Origin: Candidatus Latescibacterota bacterium
GTDB taxonomy: Bacteria > Latescibacterota > UBA2968
Direction: 5' to 3'
Length of the DNA stretch: 64,000 nucleotides
NCBI GenBank assembly: GCA_022821275.1
Contig: JAJEDY010000095.1
Location: forward strand, 66,700 to 130,699
Part shown: in pieces, positions 35,765 to 44,266 of the stretch
Numbering within the stretch: position 1 is the first letter of the stretch
How the letters are laid out: every line of letters starts with the position of its first letter
Position numbers and translations under genes: made by a program
The notes under the pieces: generated by a model
Databases searched by the model: none
What the model saw: only the letters and a program-made list of their open reading frames with translations
Told to the model about the DNA's origin: nothing

Positions 35765-36457
35765 TCACTCTGGGAGATAGACATTGTGTTCGATATCGTC
35801 TTCGACTCCCAGGCGGGATAGTAACTCCTCTATGACATCTGAATCAAATTTCACCTGCTCTGCGAGATTGACCAATTTGGTGTACGTGATTTCATCGCGT
35901 CGATAGGCTTCAATAGCCATTCCCATGAAATTGAGCACAAAGTTGCTAAAAGGATATTCTCGCCCTGCTTCAATGTTTAGATGTCGCGCCAGTTGAGATA
36001 AGTTGCGAATAGGGTCAACCCCTAACTCGATACGATCGCGTTCCGCCTCTGCTGCCTGTTCGCCTATTTGAATGGATTCCCATATATTTTTAGATGCAAG
36101 ATAGACCCCTTCCTGATCCAGCCCCAAAAGTTCTTTCAGGTTTGTATATGCTCTAAAAAGTTCGTTAGCGTCCCGAAGTGAATCGCTGGAGTTTTCGATT
36201 AGGTCTGGATGAGCGCGAAACAGAACAGCAAGCGCGTCTTGCTCGATAGGTCTTTCTTCTAAGAAACTGGCCATATCTCGCCCATAAAGACGCGATAGAC
36301 GCATAAGTTCCAGTGAGCTAACCGCCCGCTTTCCCGACTCAATTTGAGAAATTGCAACATGGGTAAGTTCAACCTGATCGGCAACTCGCTGTTGGGTCAA
36401 CCCAATTGCCTCACGCGCCCTTTTTAATCGCTGTCCCAAATCCCGTTGCATCAGCAT
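35765..36457 (-). CDS. XRE-family regulator, apparent ImmA/IrrE fusion lacking the metallopeptidase core
   Basis: A 230-aa protein with an N-terminal Cro/cI HTH (residues ~9-63; IGLTQQRVADQVELTHVAISQIESGKR). The middle ends AEAERDRIELGVDPIRNLSQLARHLNI, which resembles the start of ImmA/IrrE (DUF955) peptidase domains, and after residue ~175 the sequence (FSNFVLNFMGMAIEAYRRDEIT) resembles their C-terminal end. The HExxH zinc site between them is absent, so an internal deletion is likely. Such proteins regulate mobile-element or defence genes. It is 122 bases from the methyltransferase operon, same strand. Confidence 0.8.
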   Translation of the reverse strand: MLMQRDLGQRLKRAREAIGLTQQRVADQVELTHVAISQIESGKRAVSSLELMRLSRLYGRDMASFLEERPIEQDALAVLFRAHPDLIENSSDSLRDANELFRAYTNLKELLGLDQEGVYLASKNIWESIQIGEQAAEAERDRIELGVDPIRNLSQLARHLNIEAGREYPFSNFVLNFMGMAIEAYRRDEITYTKLVNLAEQVKFDSDVIEELLSRLGVEDDIEHNVYLPE

Positions 36458-36579
36458 TTTGTCATCTCCGCTATCGTTACTGGTTTGGATAATTTGAAGT
36501 CAGACTAAAAATTCTGGAGATGCCCAATTCTTGGTCAATGATCTACTGTTGGCTTACTTGAAGCTCGTGTTGCTCAGTT

Positions 36580-37554
36580 TCAAGATTGGTCAACTAACGA
36601 CCAAGCGGGTAGGTATTCTTGAATCTCTTGGAAAATCTTACGGATGTCAGTAGGCAGATTTTTTTGTTTAAATAGATTAGATTGCTCTAATAGCCAGCAT
36701 ATTCTGTATCGGTCACAAAGAATGCAATCAATAATGCGGTCTGGAGATACATTCCATTTCTGGGCAGTTGTCCGGGGAAAGTGAGGTATCATCAAAAAAT
36801 TGGAACTATTCACTTGGATATCAACAAATGCCAACAAAGAAGAATTCGGCATTGCTTCATGTTTTTTGCGCCACCAATATTTCGCCACCGTGCATTGTGC
36901 GAAGGCAAAAAAGGGATACTCTAAATTGTCATTAAAAGGACAAATGGCGACAATGTCGATGCCGTATTCTCTTTGTGAATCTGGGATTTCGTTTTCTCGC
37001 TTCAACATAGCATTTAATTTTTTTGCCAAAACAGGAACAGCCTGACTTGCAGAGTTCCCGAAAATTTCCCTACGATCTTTGCTGTGCTTACTGAATAGCA
37101 ATACCTCCGCCCAATCCGGAAACAACGCTTGCATCGCCTGTTTGCAGATAATTTCAAAATTGACTGGTAAAGAATTTTTTAAATCGAAAAACGAATCATG
37201 GAACGAGCAAGCCAATAAAAAAAGATATGACAAGTGATTTTTTGTCCCAGCCTTAATCGAAAGACGAACTTCACGTCCGTCGCATTCGAATGGATATAAA
37301 CCCTCCAGCCAAAGTACACGTGACTTAATAAGGTCTATTGCGTTATCAAAATTTGGCTCATATTCGTCTATCCACTCATCCCCTTCAAGATGCGAATCAT
37401 CACCCGAAGAAATCTCATCTTTAATAATATCGACAAAATCGGCATAATTAAAGCAACCATCAGATTCATCGGAAAACGCGACATAACACTCTATATGATC
37501 AGCTAACCCGACCGCATCCTCAATGGTTATTTTATTCCAAGCCGAATCAATCAT
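36580..37554 (-). CDS. Candidate PD-(D/E)XK-type nuclease of a methyltransferase-ParB operon
   Basis: A 324-aa protein with no named family that I can assign securely. YGIDIVAICPF then FFAFAQCTVAKYW fits a PD-(D/E)XK core (Asp in GIDIVA, Gln in place of Glu, then a downstream Lys), similar to restriction-endonuclease-like proteins with GVDIVAWRPF...QC. Its start overlaps the ParB-like gene by 4 nt (ATGA). It is the last gene of the operon and is proposed as the effector. Confidence 0.6.
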   Translation of the reverse strand: MIDSAWNKITIEDAVGLADHIECYVAFSDESDGCFNYADFVDIIKDEISSGDDSHLEGDEWIDEYEPNFDNAIDLIKSRVLWLEGLYPFECDGREVRLSIKAGTKNHLSYLFLLACSFHDSFFDLKNSLPVNFEIICKQAMQALFPDWAEVLLFSKHSKDRREIFGNSASQAVPVLAKKLNAMLKRENEIPDSQREYGIDIVAICPFNDNLEYPFFAFAQCTVAKYWWRKKHEAMPNSSLLAFVDIQVNSSNFLMIPHFPRTTAQKWNVSPDRIIDCILCDRYRICWLLEQSNLFKQKNLPTDIRKIFQEIQEYLPAWSLVDQS

Positions 37555-38645
37555 CGCTCTACCGTAATCTTTAAGCGGTCTATTGCAACATCAAGTACTT
37601 TCATTGCCTCGCGGACCTTTCCCACAGCTTCTTGGTCATCGAATGACACAGAGTGCAGATTCGAGTTTACCCGTTTAAGGTGGTCTGTAGCTCTGGTTAT
37701 ATCTTCTAAAAACTCCTCTCTATTGTCCACCGTATTACTATAAGCACTATCCAATGGCACACCTTGTCGGAATGCTTTCAGTGTGTCAGGGTTTTCTATT
37801 ATCGCACTTAATTTGCCGATGTTTCGAGATTCACCAAGACGAGTGGAACCCTTCTCATCTTTTTTAAACAACCACTCCGTAAGTTCTTTAAGAGGTGCTT
37901 CTTTCAATGCTTCTGGTTTGTTAATGGGGTATGTTGGTTTACCGTCTTCTTCTCTGACGCCAACAAATGACGCAATTTCCAAGTCTCCGATTGCCGTATA
38001 GAACACGCCGAACTGAAAACTGCCCTCATCCAAATCCTCAATGTCAAAAAAGTCACGTTCTTCAATGGCTTCGTACGCCGCTAAAGCATCCAGATTTCGT
38101 CGAACTGCATCGCGCTTGCTTCCGATTTCACGGGCAACCTCAATACAGCGTTGTTCAGGTTCACCTGATAATTGTTCAAACAACAATTTTAAGTATCGTG
38201 CCTTAGCCAAGGGCTCCCATCGCTGCACCCCAGAAATATGGCGAAAGCCCAGATATTGTAAGGCATCATCCCTTGATTCAACTATATGTACTGGGATTTC
38301 TGTTGGTCTGTGTTTAGCCTCTTCTGCCGCTCTTGTGATACTACGGATGTTGCCTGCTTCTCCCGGATCTTGCAACAGCCGTAATGCTGCCAGTCTGCGA
38401 TTACCCTCCAGAACTGTGTATTTGTCGTCTTTATAAGGAGTTACGACGATGGCTTCACCAGGGAAGAAACCATTCACTCCAATTGAGGTCATCAAATCAG
38501 TAATACCGGTTTTGCTCGCCAAATATTTGATAATTTCGCTATCTTTTGGAGCTACCGTTTTAGGCAACCGAGGATTTTCTTTATCAAATTCGAGATCGTC
38601 AATTTTGAGCTCTTTAAAGTTCTTGAGCACTTCAAAGTCGTTCAT
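37551..38645 (-). CDS. ParB/Srx-fold protein of a defence operon
   Basis: A 364-aa protein with a ParB N-terminal-like domain: GVNGFFPGEAIVVTPYKDDKYTVLEGNRRLAAL is the recognised core (GNRRL in place of GERR). The middle contains a helical DNA-binding-like region (CIEVAREIGSKRDAVRRNLDA). ParB-like proteins are common partners in R-M and defence loci, where they can bind DNA or hydrolyse CTP. It overlaps its neighbours by 4 nt on each side, so the three genes are one transcript. Confidence 0.8.
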   Translation of the reverse strand: MNDFEVLKNFKELKIDDLEFDKENPRLPKTVAPKDSEIIKYLASKTGITDLMTSIGVNGFFPGEAIVVTPYKDDKYTVLEGNRRLAALRLLQDPGEAGNIRSITRAAEEAKHRPTEIPVHIVESRDDALQYLGFRHISGVQRWEPLAKARYLKLLFEQLSGEPEQRCIEVAREIGSKRDAVRRNLDALAAYEAIEERDFFDIEDLDEGSFQFGVFYTAIGDLEIASFVGVREEDGKPTYPINKPEALKEAPLKELTEWLFKKDEKGSTRLGESRNIGKLSAIIENPDTLKAFRQGVPLDSAYSNTVDNREEFLEDITRATDHLKRVNSNLHSVSFDDQEAVGKVREAMKVLDVAIDRLKITVER

Positions 38646-39703
38646 GAGAATACCTCTTCCGGTAGTGCTTCGAAAATTTGCCGGAAAATCATTGGCGGTA
38701 CTGCATTGCCAATGACCTTATATTTGCTCAGCAATCCCGCTGTGTCTGGAAATTCCCAGCCGCCGAGGTCTTGAAGGGCTGCTGCTTCCTTATAGGAAAG
38801 CCGGCGAGCTTTATTGGGATCTCCTTCGAAAACCCACTGATCTGTGCCTATTTTTTTTAATGGCGGACTCATTGGATGCAACGGCATATGGCGTGCGTTT
38901 GCGAGTACTGTTTTGCTTGGTTCATCCCATCCGCGGTAGCGGTCACGAGAGAGATAATACCAATGAAAATCCTGATCACAAAACTCGCCTTGAGGCCATT
39001 CTTCTTGCAAGTCTTTTAAAACTTCTCGCTGTGTTTTAATCGGTTTCAGTCCCGGTCCATGTGTGGGTTTGGGAAATTGATATTTAACTCCGAAATCGGA
39101 GCGGATGCCGACGATAAAAATCCGCCGTCGCTCTTGGGCCAAACCGTACTCAGCGGCGTTGATGATGTCCCAGGTGACGCGGTATCCAGCTAAACGGAAA
39201 CGGACGAGTTGCGCATTTAAAAAATGTCGATTGTCGCTTCGCGCCATGCCAGACACGTTTTCTACAATAAAGACCTTAGGGCGGATCTTCCGCAGAGCGC
39301 GATCAAATTCGCGATACAGTACATTGATTTTGCGACCAGTATCGCGCGCTCCACCTTGACAGTAGCCTTGACAGGGATAGCATCCGGCCAGAACGTCCGA
39401 TGATGGAAAGGATCTGATTTGGTCAATGCTATCGGTTTTGAAATCGGTTTCGGGCAGATTGGCTTCATAGACATCCTTAGCATAGGCTAGAATGTCATTT
39501 GCCATTAGAATTTCGCAACCAGCGTCGATCAGTCCCCGATCGGAGCCTCCGCATCCTGTAAAAAGAGAAACCGTTTTCAATGGTTGTTTTAAAATGGATT
39601 TATTCAGCATCGCCTCATTCGCGTCGGTCAAACAAGTGTCTTCATCAATCTGGAACTCAGTCGCATTCTGAATGCTCTGAAATTCTACTTTGGTAAATTT
39701 CAT
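38642..39703 (-). CDS. DNA cytosine-5 methyltransferase
   Basis: A 353-aa C5 methyltransferase with the standard order of motifs: I (SLFTGCGGSDRGL), IV with catalytic Cys (GCYPCQGYC), VI (FIVENVSG), VIII (QERRRIFIVGIR), and IX/X (KARRLSYKEAAALQ, YKVIGNAVPP). It should modify a cytosine in a specific DNA site; the target cannot be read. The first gene of a three-gene operon with ParB-like and nuclease-like genes, so it probably protects self DNA. Confidence 0.93.
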   Translation of the reverse strand: MKFTKVEFQSIQNATEFQIDEDTCLTDANEAMLNKSILKQPLKTVSLFTGCGGSDRGLIDAGCEILMANDILAYAKDVYEANLPETDFKTDSIDQIRSFPSSDVLAGCYPCQGYCQGGARDTGRKINVLYREFDRALRKIRPKVFIVENVSGMARSDNRHFLNAQLVRFRLAGYRVTWDIINAAEYGLAQERRRIFIVGIRSDFGVKYQFPKPTHGPGLKPIKTQREVLKDLQEEWPQGEFCDQDFHWYYLSRDRYRGWDEPSKTVLANARHMPLHPMSPPLKKIGTDQWVFEGDPNKARRLSYKEAAALQDLGGWEFPDTAGLLSKYKVIGNAVPPMIFRQIFEALPEEVFS

Positions 39704-39788
39704 GCCTTACTCCCAGCCATATTAAATTTACTAGGGATATATGTTGTGTATATTGTAGGGAGAAATATGCAGGGGGGAAAAGTAGTGC

Positions 39789-39958
39789 ACATTTTGACAC
39801 ATAATACGACATGTATATATTTTTTGCAATGGAATTACAGAATAAAAATGAATAAGAAAAACGGATTCAAATCCGTAGTAATCGGTGTTTCGGAGGGCGA
39901 CTCCCCTCGATATTGTTTTTTATGGACTTACAGGACACAAGTTGAGAACAAGCGCATT
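39789..39958 (+). pseudogene. Remnant of a uridine-kinase-like 5' region
   Basis: Bases 39793-39910 align by eye with the promoter and first 19 codons of the uridine kinase gene at 50110-50230. Shared features are ATAATACG, TATTTTTTGCAAT and MN-KKN...VVIGVS versus MNEKN...IVIGIS. After that the Walker A is lost and the frame soon ends. A putative promoter is TTGACA, 16 nt, TATATT. It looks like a decayed duplicate, not a functional gene. Confidence 0.55.
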
Positions 39959-39967
39959 TGATGAGCT

Positions 39968-40972
39968 TCAGACGACCGCTGCTTCATCTATGGAAAAGAG
40001 ATTTTGTTCAGAGTCAAGCGTTGCTTTGATACCATTTGGAAGAACCATTTGAGGACTCGTATGCCCGATATCTACTTGTGTGAGGATGGGAAAATCAAAT
40101 GCCGATGTATAATGACTGATCAACTTTTGCAGTAACTCTTCCTGGGCTTCAGATAGGTTGTTCACTTTTCCTATGACCAAACCAGAAATCTCATCAAAAA
40201 GACCAATCTGCTGGCATTGTGCAAGGGCTTCCTCGGCATACATGAGAACGGTGTTTCCCATATTGACTTCTTCCAGATAAAGAATTTTACCGTGAAATGA
40301 AGGCCAAAATGGTGTGCCAAACAGTATCGGCAGGGTATGGAGATTGCCACCTATAAGAAGTCCCTGCGCTCTGCCACCTTTGAGCCAATGCCAACCAGGA
40401 TTATTCTTCATTTTCCGCGGGCTGTTTTCACTGGGTGCGTCATCTGTCCAGGTCTCCGGTGCCTCCAATGGTCCCGGGGCGGTTGATGTGAACAGGACAT
40501 CTTTTATACTTTCGAGTGTATAACTCAAGGGTTTCGGAAATTCGCTGAGACCGTTGAGTAGGGTTGGTCCGTGGAAAGTGACCATATTGAGGCGTGCGTA
40601 GATGCCGAGTAGCAGGGCTGTATTCGCGCTGTATCCCATCAAGATTTTGGGGAATCGCGCAATCAAATCCCAGTCGAGCAGGGGAAGGAGGGCATTGGTA
40701 CCAGATCCTCCTGAGAGACAAAAAATCGCTTTGATGTCCGGGTCAGCAAATAGGTCGTGAAGATCATCGACACGCAATTGGGGGGCTGGATTCAAATGTT
40801 CGCGTTGATGGCGTGCGTTATTCGCTATCTGAACTTTCAAACCGAGATCTTCAATGGCTGTCCGGGCGCGGGAAAGCCAATTGTTAGTAAAAGAAAAAAA
40901 TGAGGCAGCAGGCGAGGCGATTCCCACAGTATCACCGGGTTTTAATCTCGGTGGTTTGATCGTGTTATTCAC
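39968..40972 (-). CDS. LD-carboxypeptidase family (peptidase S66)
   Basis: A 334-aa S66 peptidase, which cleaves tetrapeptide stems of recycled murein or, in MccF-type members, microcin-like aminoacyl conjugates. The nucleophilic Ser is in FPKILMGYSANTALL, and the C-terminal His in DIGHTSPQMVLPNG. It starts GTG at 40972, overlapping by 4 nt the stop of the UPF0175 gene upstream. Cytoplasmic, with no signal peptide. Confidence 0.88.
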   Translation of the reverse strand: MNNTIKPPRLKPGDTVGIASPAASFFSFTNNWLSRARTAIEDLGLKVQIANNARHQREHLNPAPQLRVDDLHDLFADPDIKAIFCLSGGSGTNALLPLLDWDLIARFPKILMGYSANTALLLGIYARLNMVTFHGPTLLNGLSEFPKPLSYTLESIKDVLFTSTAPGPLEAPETWTDDAPSENSPRKMKNNPGWHWLKGGRAQGLLIGGNLHTLPILFGTPFWPSFHGKILYLEEVNMGNTVLMYAEEALAQCQQIGLFDEISGLVIGKVNNLSEAQEELLQKLISHYTSAFDFPILTQVDIGHTSPQMVLPNGIKATLDSEQNLFSIDEAAVV

Positions 40973-41229
40973 TGCTCACCAGCCTGAAGTCGTTCGCGTT
41001 TCCATTCCTCCGCATTGAGATCAAAGAAAGCAATGCCCAATTGAGATGCATGCTGAATAAATTCCCAGCGTGACATGTCCAATAATTGAGCCGCTTTGCC
41101 ACTGGATATGCTGCCTCGGCGATATAGCTCCAGAACAATCATTTCACGAGCCGTTTCTTGAATAGGCTGATTAAGTTCCTGTAATAGAACTGCCAGATCA
41201 GTATCAAGAGTTACTGTGACGAGTGACAC
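40969..41229 (-). CDS. UPF0175 family antitoxin-like protein
   Basis: An 86-aa protein with the UPF0175 signature: REMIVLELYRRGSISSGKAAQLLDMSRWEF, an HTH. These usually pair with a PIN toxin; here the next gene is an S66 peptidase overlapping by 4 nt, so it is an orphan or has been rearranged. It starts GTG behind AGGAGATTGTT; an in-frame start 63 nt upstream is less likely. Confidence 0.8.
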   Translation of the reverse strand: MSLVTVTLDTDLAVLLQELNQPIQETAREMIVLELYRRGSISSGKAAQLLDMSRWEFIQHASQLGIAFFDLNAEEWKRERLQAGEQ

Positions 41230-41304
41230 AACAATCTCCTGGTTGATGTTTTTTTCACTTCTTCTAACAAGAAAATGTAAAAGACTCACCACAGAAAGTC
41301 AATC

Positions 41305-41342
41305 AACGTTCATCTGCTTTTATCTGCGTTCATCTGCGGATA
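41305..41342 (+). repeat. ATCTGCGTTCATCTGCG-type intergenic repeat, copy 2
   Basis: It shares TATCTGCGTTCATCTGCG with the copy at 9181-9222. It lies between hsdM and the UPF0175 gene. Confidence 0.65.
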
Positions 41343-41356
41343 GACATGATTTCAGC

Positions 41357-43048
41357 CTACAACCCCCGCAAAGCCGATAGTGCTTCGGCGACTTCTCTCC
41401 CTTTTTGTTCTATGATGTTGAGCAGGTCTTCGGGAGTTCGGGTGTCTTCTTCGATGATGCTGTTGGGATTGACGGCTTTGAGGTCATAGACCGCGTCATC
41501 AATTGCCTGTGCTCGGTTCTTCAATTCTCGCGTATCTCGCCGCAGTTCTCCTTCCTGTATTTCCAGCACTTTGTAGTCACCCATTCCCTTTTTCATGGCC
41601 ATCAACTGAACTTTGATTGCATCGGCCTGTCGGCTTTTGGAATCGGCTTGTTTATAGAGAGGCGCAGATTCTTTGAGAGCGTCTTTTTTGCGTTGGGGGA
41701 GATCTACTGTCCAGCTTTTTTCGCTTTCCTCGCGTTTGGGCATCCGTTTGAAAAAGTCTTCGAAGTGTTTCGACGTCAGGGGATTGCGTTTTGTTACTTT
41801 TATGTCTGACAGGTCGTAATACCAGATTTCTGTTGTGGGTTCACCTTTTAAAAAGAAGAGCAGATTGGTTTTCACGCCAGCTCCTGCCGATGTGAAGACA
41901 CCGCTGGGCAGGCTCACAACGCACCACAGGTTGCACTCTTCGACGAGTTTGCGTTTGGTCTGGACAAAGGCGATTTCGTTTGTTCGAAATAAAATGCCTT
42001 CGTCCATCACAATGCCGCAGCGTCCGCCTTGCGTGAGGCTATCTATGATGTGTTGTAAAAAGAGAACCTGCGTGGCTCCTGTTTTGTAAGCAAATTGCGT
42101 TTGAGCGTCTTTGCCTTCTTTGCCGCCAAAGGGCGGATTCATCAGCACCACGTCAAATAGCGGTGGTGCATTGAGAAAAAGCCCGCCATAGACTTCATTG
42201 CCCGTGAGCGTGTTGCCATGCCAGATGTGGGGCTGGTCAATGTCGTGAAGTACCAGATTGGCAAGGGCGATGGGATAGATCAAATTTTCTTTTTCGCGTC
42301 CGTAGAACGTTTGTGTTTTGAGGATGTCGAGTTGATCGGGGGTGGCGTCGCCGCCGAGGTTGTGATGCATGTGTTCGTAAGCCTGAGCTAGAAAACCGCC
42401 AGTGCCACACGCAGGATCGTACACAGTTTCACCGATTTTGGGATCGACTGTGCGAATCAAAGCGCGGACGACTTCTCGAGGCGTGAAGAATTGACCGCCA
42501 TCATTGCCTTTTTCGCCCATGCGGAGTAAGAGACCTTCATAGACTTGCGATAAGGGAAAGACATGGGTTGGGTCAATGGTTTCGTCTTTGATTTCGTGGA
42601 CGCGGTCCAACACATCGAGCATGTTCCGCTCGGTGTCAATGCGGACCCGTTCGACACCAGACATGACTTCGCTGATGATCTTTTGCCGTGCAGTGGCGTT
42701 GGGTTTGTCCCGCAGTTCTTTCAGGTGGGACAGGAGGTCTTCGTTCACGAAGGTAAAGAATGCACCCAGTGTGCCTTCTTGAAGTTCTGTGCGTTTTGCG
42801 CCATCTGGTGCAGCCCAATCGCGCCAGCGATACGGTGCTTCTAATGATGGGATATAGTGTTGCCCGACGGCTTTTGACATCATTTCTTCTTGTTCTTCGC
42901 GCTCGTCCAGGATGCGGAGGAATAAGATCCATGTCAGTTCTGGTACATACTGCATTGCGCCCGCGCAGTTGGATCGCCGCATGATGTCGCAGATGCTTTT
43001 AATCGCGCTATCGACGGATTGCGCGGTGGATAGTCCTGCTTTTGTCAT
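41357..43048 (-). CDS. hsdM: Type I restriction-modification system, HsdM methyltransferase
   Basis: A 563-aa N6-adenine methyltransferase of a type I R-M system. The HsdM N-terminal helical region ends VPELTWILFLRILDERE; motif I is YDPACGTGGFLAQ and motif IV is MNPPFGG. It acts with HsdS to methylate, and with HsdR to restrict. The hsdS gene lies 18 bases upstream; hsdR is separated by several genes. Length is normal for the family. Confidence 0.93.
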   Translation of the reverse strand: MTKAGLSTAQSVDSAIKSICDIMRRSNCAGAMQYVPELTWILFLRILDEREEQEEMMSKAVGQHYIPSLEAPYRWRDWAAPDGAKRTELQEGTLGAFFTFVNEDLLSHLKELRDKPNATARQKIISEVMSGVERVRIDTERNMLDVLDRVHEIKDETIDPTHVFPLSQVYEGLLLRMGEKGNDGGQFFTPREVVRALIRTVDPKIGETVYDPACGTGGFLAQAYEHMHHNLGGDATPDQLDILKTQTFYGREKENLIYPIALANLVLHDIDQPHIWHGNTLTGNEVYGGLFLNAPPLFDVVLMNPPFGGKEGKDAQTQFAYKTGATQVLFLQHIIDSLTQGGRCGIVMDEGILFRTNEIAFVQTKRKLVEECNLWCVVSLPSGVFTSAGAGVKTNLLFFLKGEPTTEIWYYDLSDIKVTKRNPLTSKHFEDFFKRMPKREESEKSWTVDLPQRKKDALKESAPLYKQADSKSRQADAIKVQLMAMKKGMGDYKVLEIQEGELRRDTRELKNRAQAIDDAVYDLKAVNPNSIIEEDTRTPEDLLNIIEQKGREVAEALSALRGL

Positions 43049-43066
43049 AAATACCTCATTGAGATG

Positions 43067-44212
43067 TCAAAGTTCGCCGTTGAAGGCTTTGCGAAGTATC
43101 GCGGAGGGTAGTTGGTTAATTGTCTCTAAATTTTCCTTAATCGCAACACAAGCGCGTGAGATGTTGGCCATACGATCTTTTAGGGTAGCGGCGATGCGTT
43201 TTTGTTCGGAGAGGGGAGGAAATGGAACCACAAGGTCTTCAAGAAAGTATGAGGGGACCCTTTGTTGACCCACGGACCCTGTGAAGTGGGAGGTTGCTTC
43301 ATTGAGAATCGACGGTTGGCGGATGTAGAGATGTATCCATTCAGGTATGACTTTATCTCCTGGTCTGATGACATGAAATTCGGTCGTGCCAAAACCGATA
43401 CCGTCAATCAAATTTCTTGCTATAACGTGTTTCCCATTCTGCATGCAGGGTGTAATTTTGGCAAATAGAACATCATTTTCTTCAAAGTAGGTGTATCCCT
43501 TCTTAACCTCTCCAAAAGGCTTTTCTAATGGATCTGAGATGTTCCCCGAAGTTCCATCGACAGAGGGCATTGGGACAAAGGTTGTCGTTGCTTCTTCTGT
43601 CCGCTTAAGACCTCTGGGACGACGAGGGTTGATCTCTGCAATTTCCTTCAATTGAGGCCAACGCCATTCCTTTGCCTCGTTACTCTTGAAAGTTTCCCGC
43701 AAATACGCAGCCGATAAGGCCTCAGCAGCCTCTAATTGCGCTTCAGCAGCAACACGGGCGCGGGCAATGTCTGCCATGTGGTCATTTAGAATGGTGGCGA
43801 TGCGTTTTTGTTCAGAGAGCGGAGGGAGTGAAATTGAAAGATTATAAACATCATTTCTGTTTAGCCCAGGTACAGCAGCAGCCTTATTCAAATTTGGGAG
43901 ATTTAGGCTTTTGAGATAAAAAGACAACCACATAAGGTCGCATTTTGTTACAGAAGAATCTATGTAATACGTAGTATCAATCGGCCAGCATTTGTCCTTT
44001 ACCAAATGTATTTCCCCTATTGATCCTTTTCTGCCTATGACAATAGCTGGCCCAGAAATCAAGTGTGCATTATGGGTCCCAACAGGCCCGTTTGATCCAT
44101 ATACAGGTACGTTGCCAGGTACTCTGGACCGTGCGGGTAAAGATTTGCCGTAAAGCAATTCACAAATCTCACCCAATTTTGTTTCTTTCCAATCTGTCAC
44201 CGAACTTTTCAC
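43067..44212 (-). CDS. hsdS: Type I restriction-modification system, HsdS specificity subunit
   Basis: A 381-aa protein with two target-recognition domains, each followed by the conserved coiled-coil start LSEQKRIA (LPPLSEQKRIATILNDHMADIARARV and FPPLSEQKRIAATLKDRMANISRACV). The two repeats fit a bipartite DNA target; the target sequence cannot be read. It lies immediately upstream of hsdM in the same operon and downstream of an HNH-like gene. Confidence 0.92.
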   Translation of the reverse strand: MKSSVTDWKETKLGEICELLYGKSLPARSRVPGNVPVYGSNGPVGTHNAHLISGPAIVIGRKGSIGEIHLVKDKCWPIDTTYYIDSSVTKCDLMWLSFYLKSLNLPNLNKAAAVPGLNRNDVYNLSISLPPLSEQKRIATILNDHMADIARARVAAEAQLEAAEALSAAYLRETFKSNEAKEWRWPQLKEIAEINPRRPRGLKRTEEATTTFVPMPSVDGTSGNISDPLEKPFGEVKKGYTYFEENDVLFAKITPCMQNGKHVIARNLIDGIGFGTTEFHVIRPGDKVIPEWIHLYIRQPSILNEATSHFTGSVGQQRVPSYFLEDLVVPFPPLSEQKRIAATLKDRMANISRACVAIKENLETINQLPSAILRKAFNGEL

Positions 44213-44266
44213 GCTACAAATATCCTTTCTTTTGGAGATTATATACGGTAGTGCCCAAAACAGAGA

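Noticed and set aside
36458-36579. Promoter for the XRE gene (TTGACC-like box)
   Set aside because: The -35 resemblance has no acceptable -10 at 16-18 nt, so no promoter is called.
39901-39925. CGACTCCCCTCG shared between the uridine-kinase remnant and the tRNA-Glu T-arm region
   Set aside because: A 12-base match in 64 kb can arise by chance; no further similarity extends on either side, so no tRNA-derived insertion is claimed.
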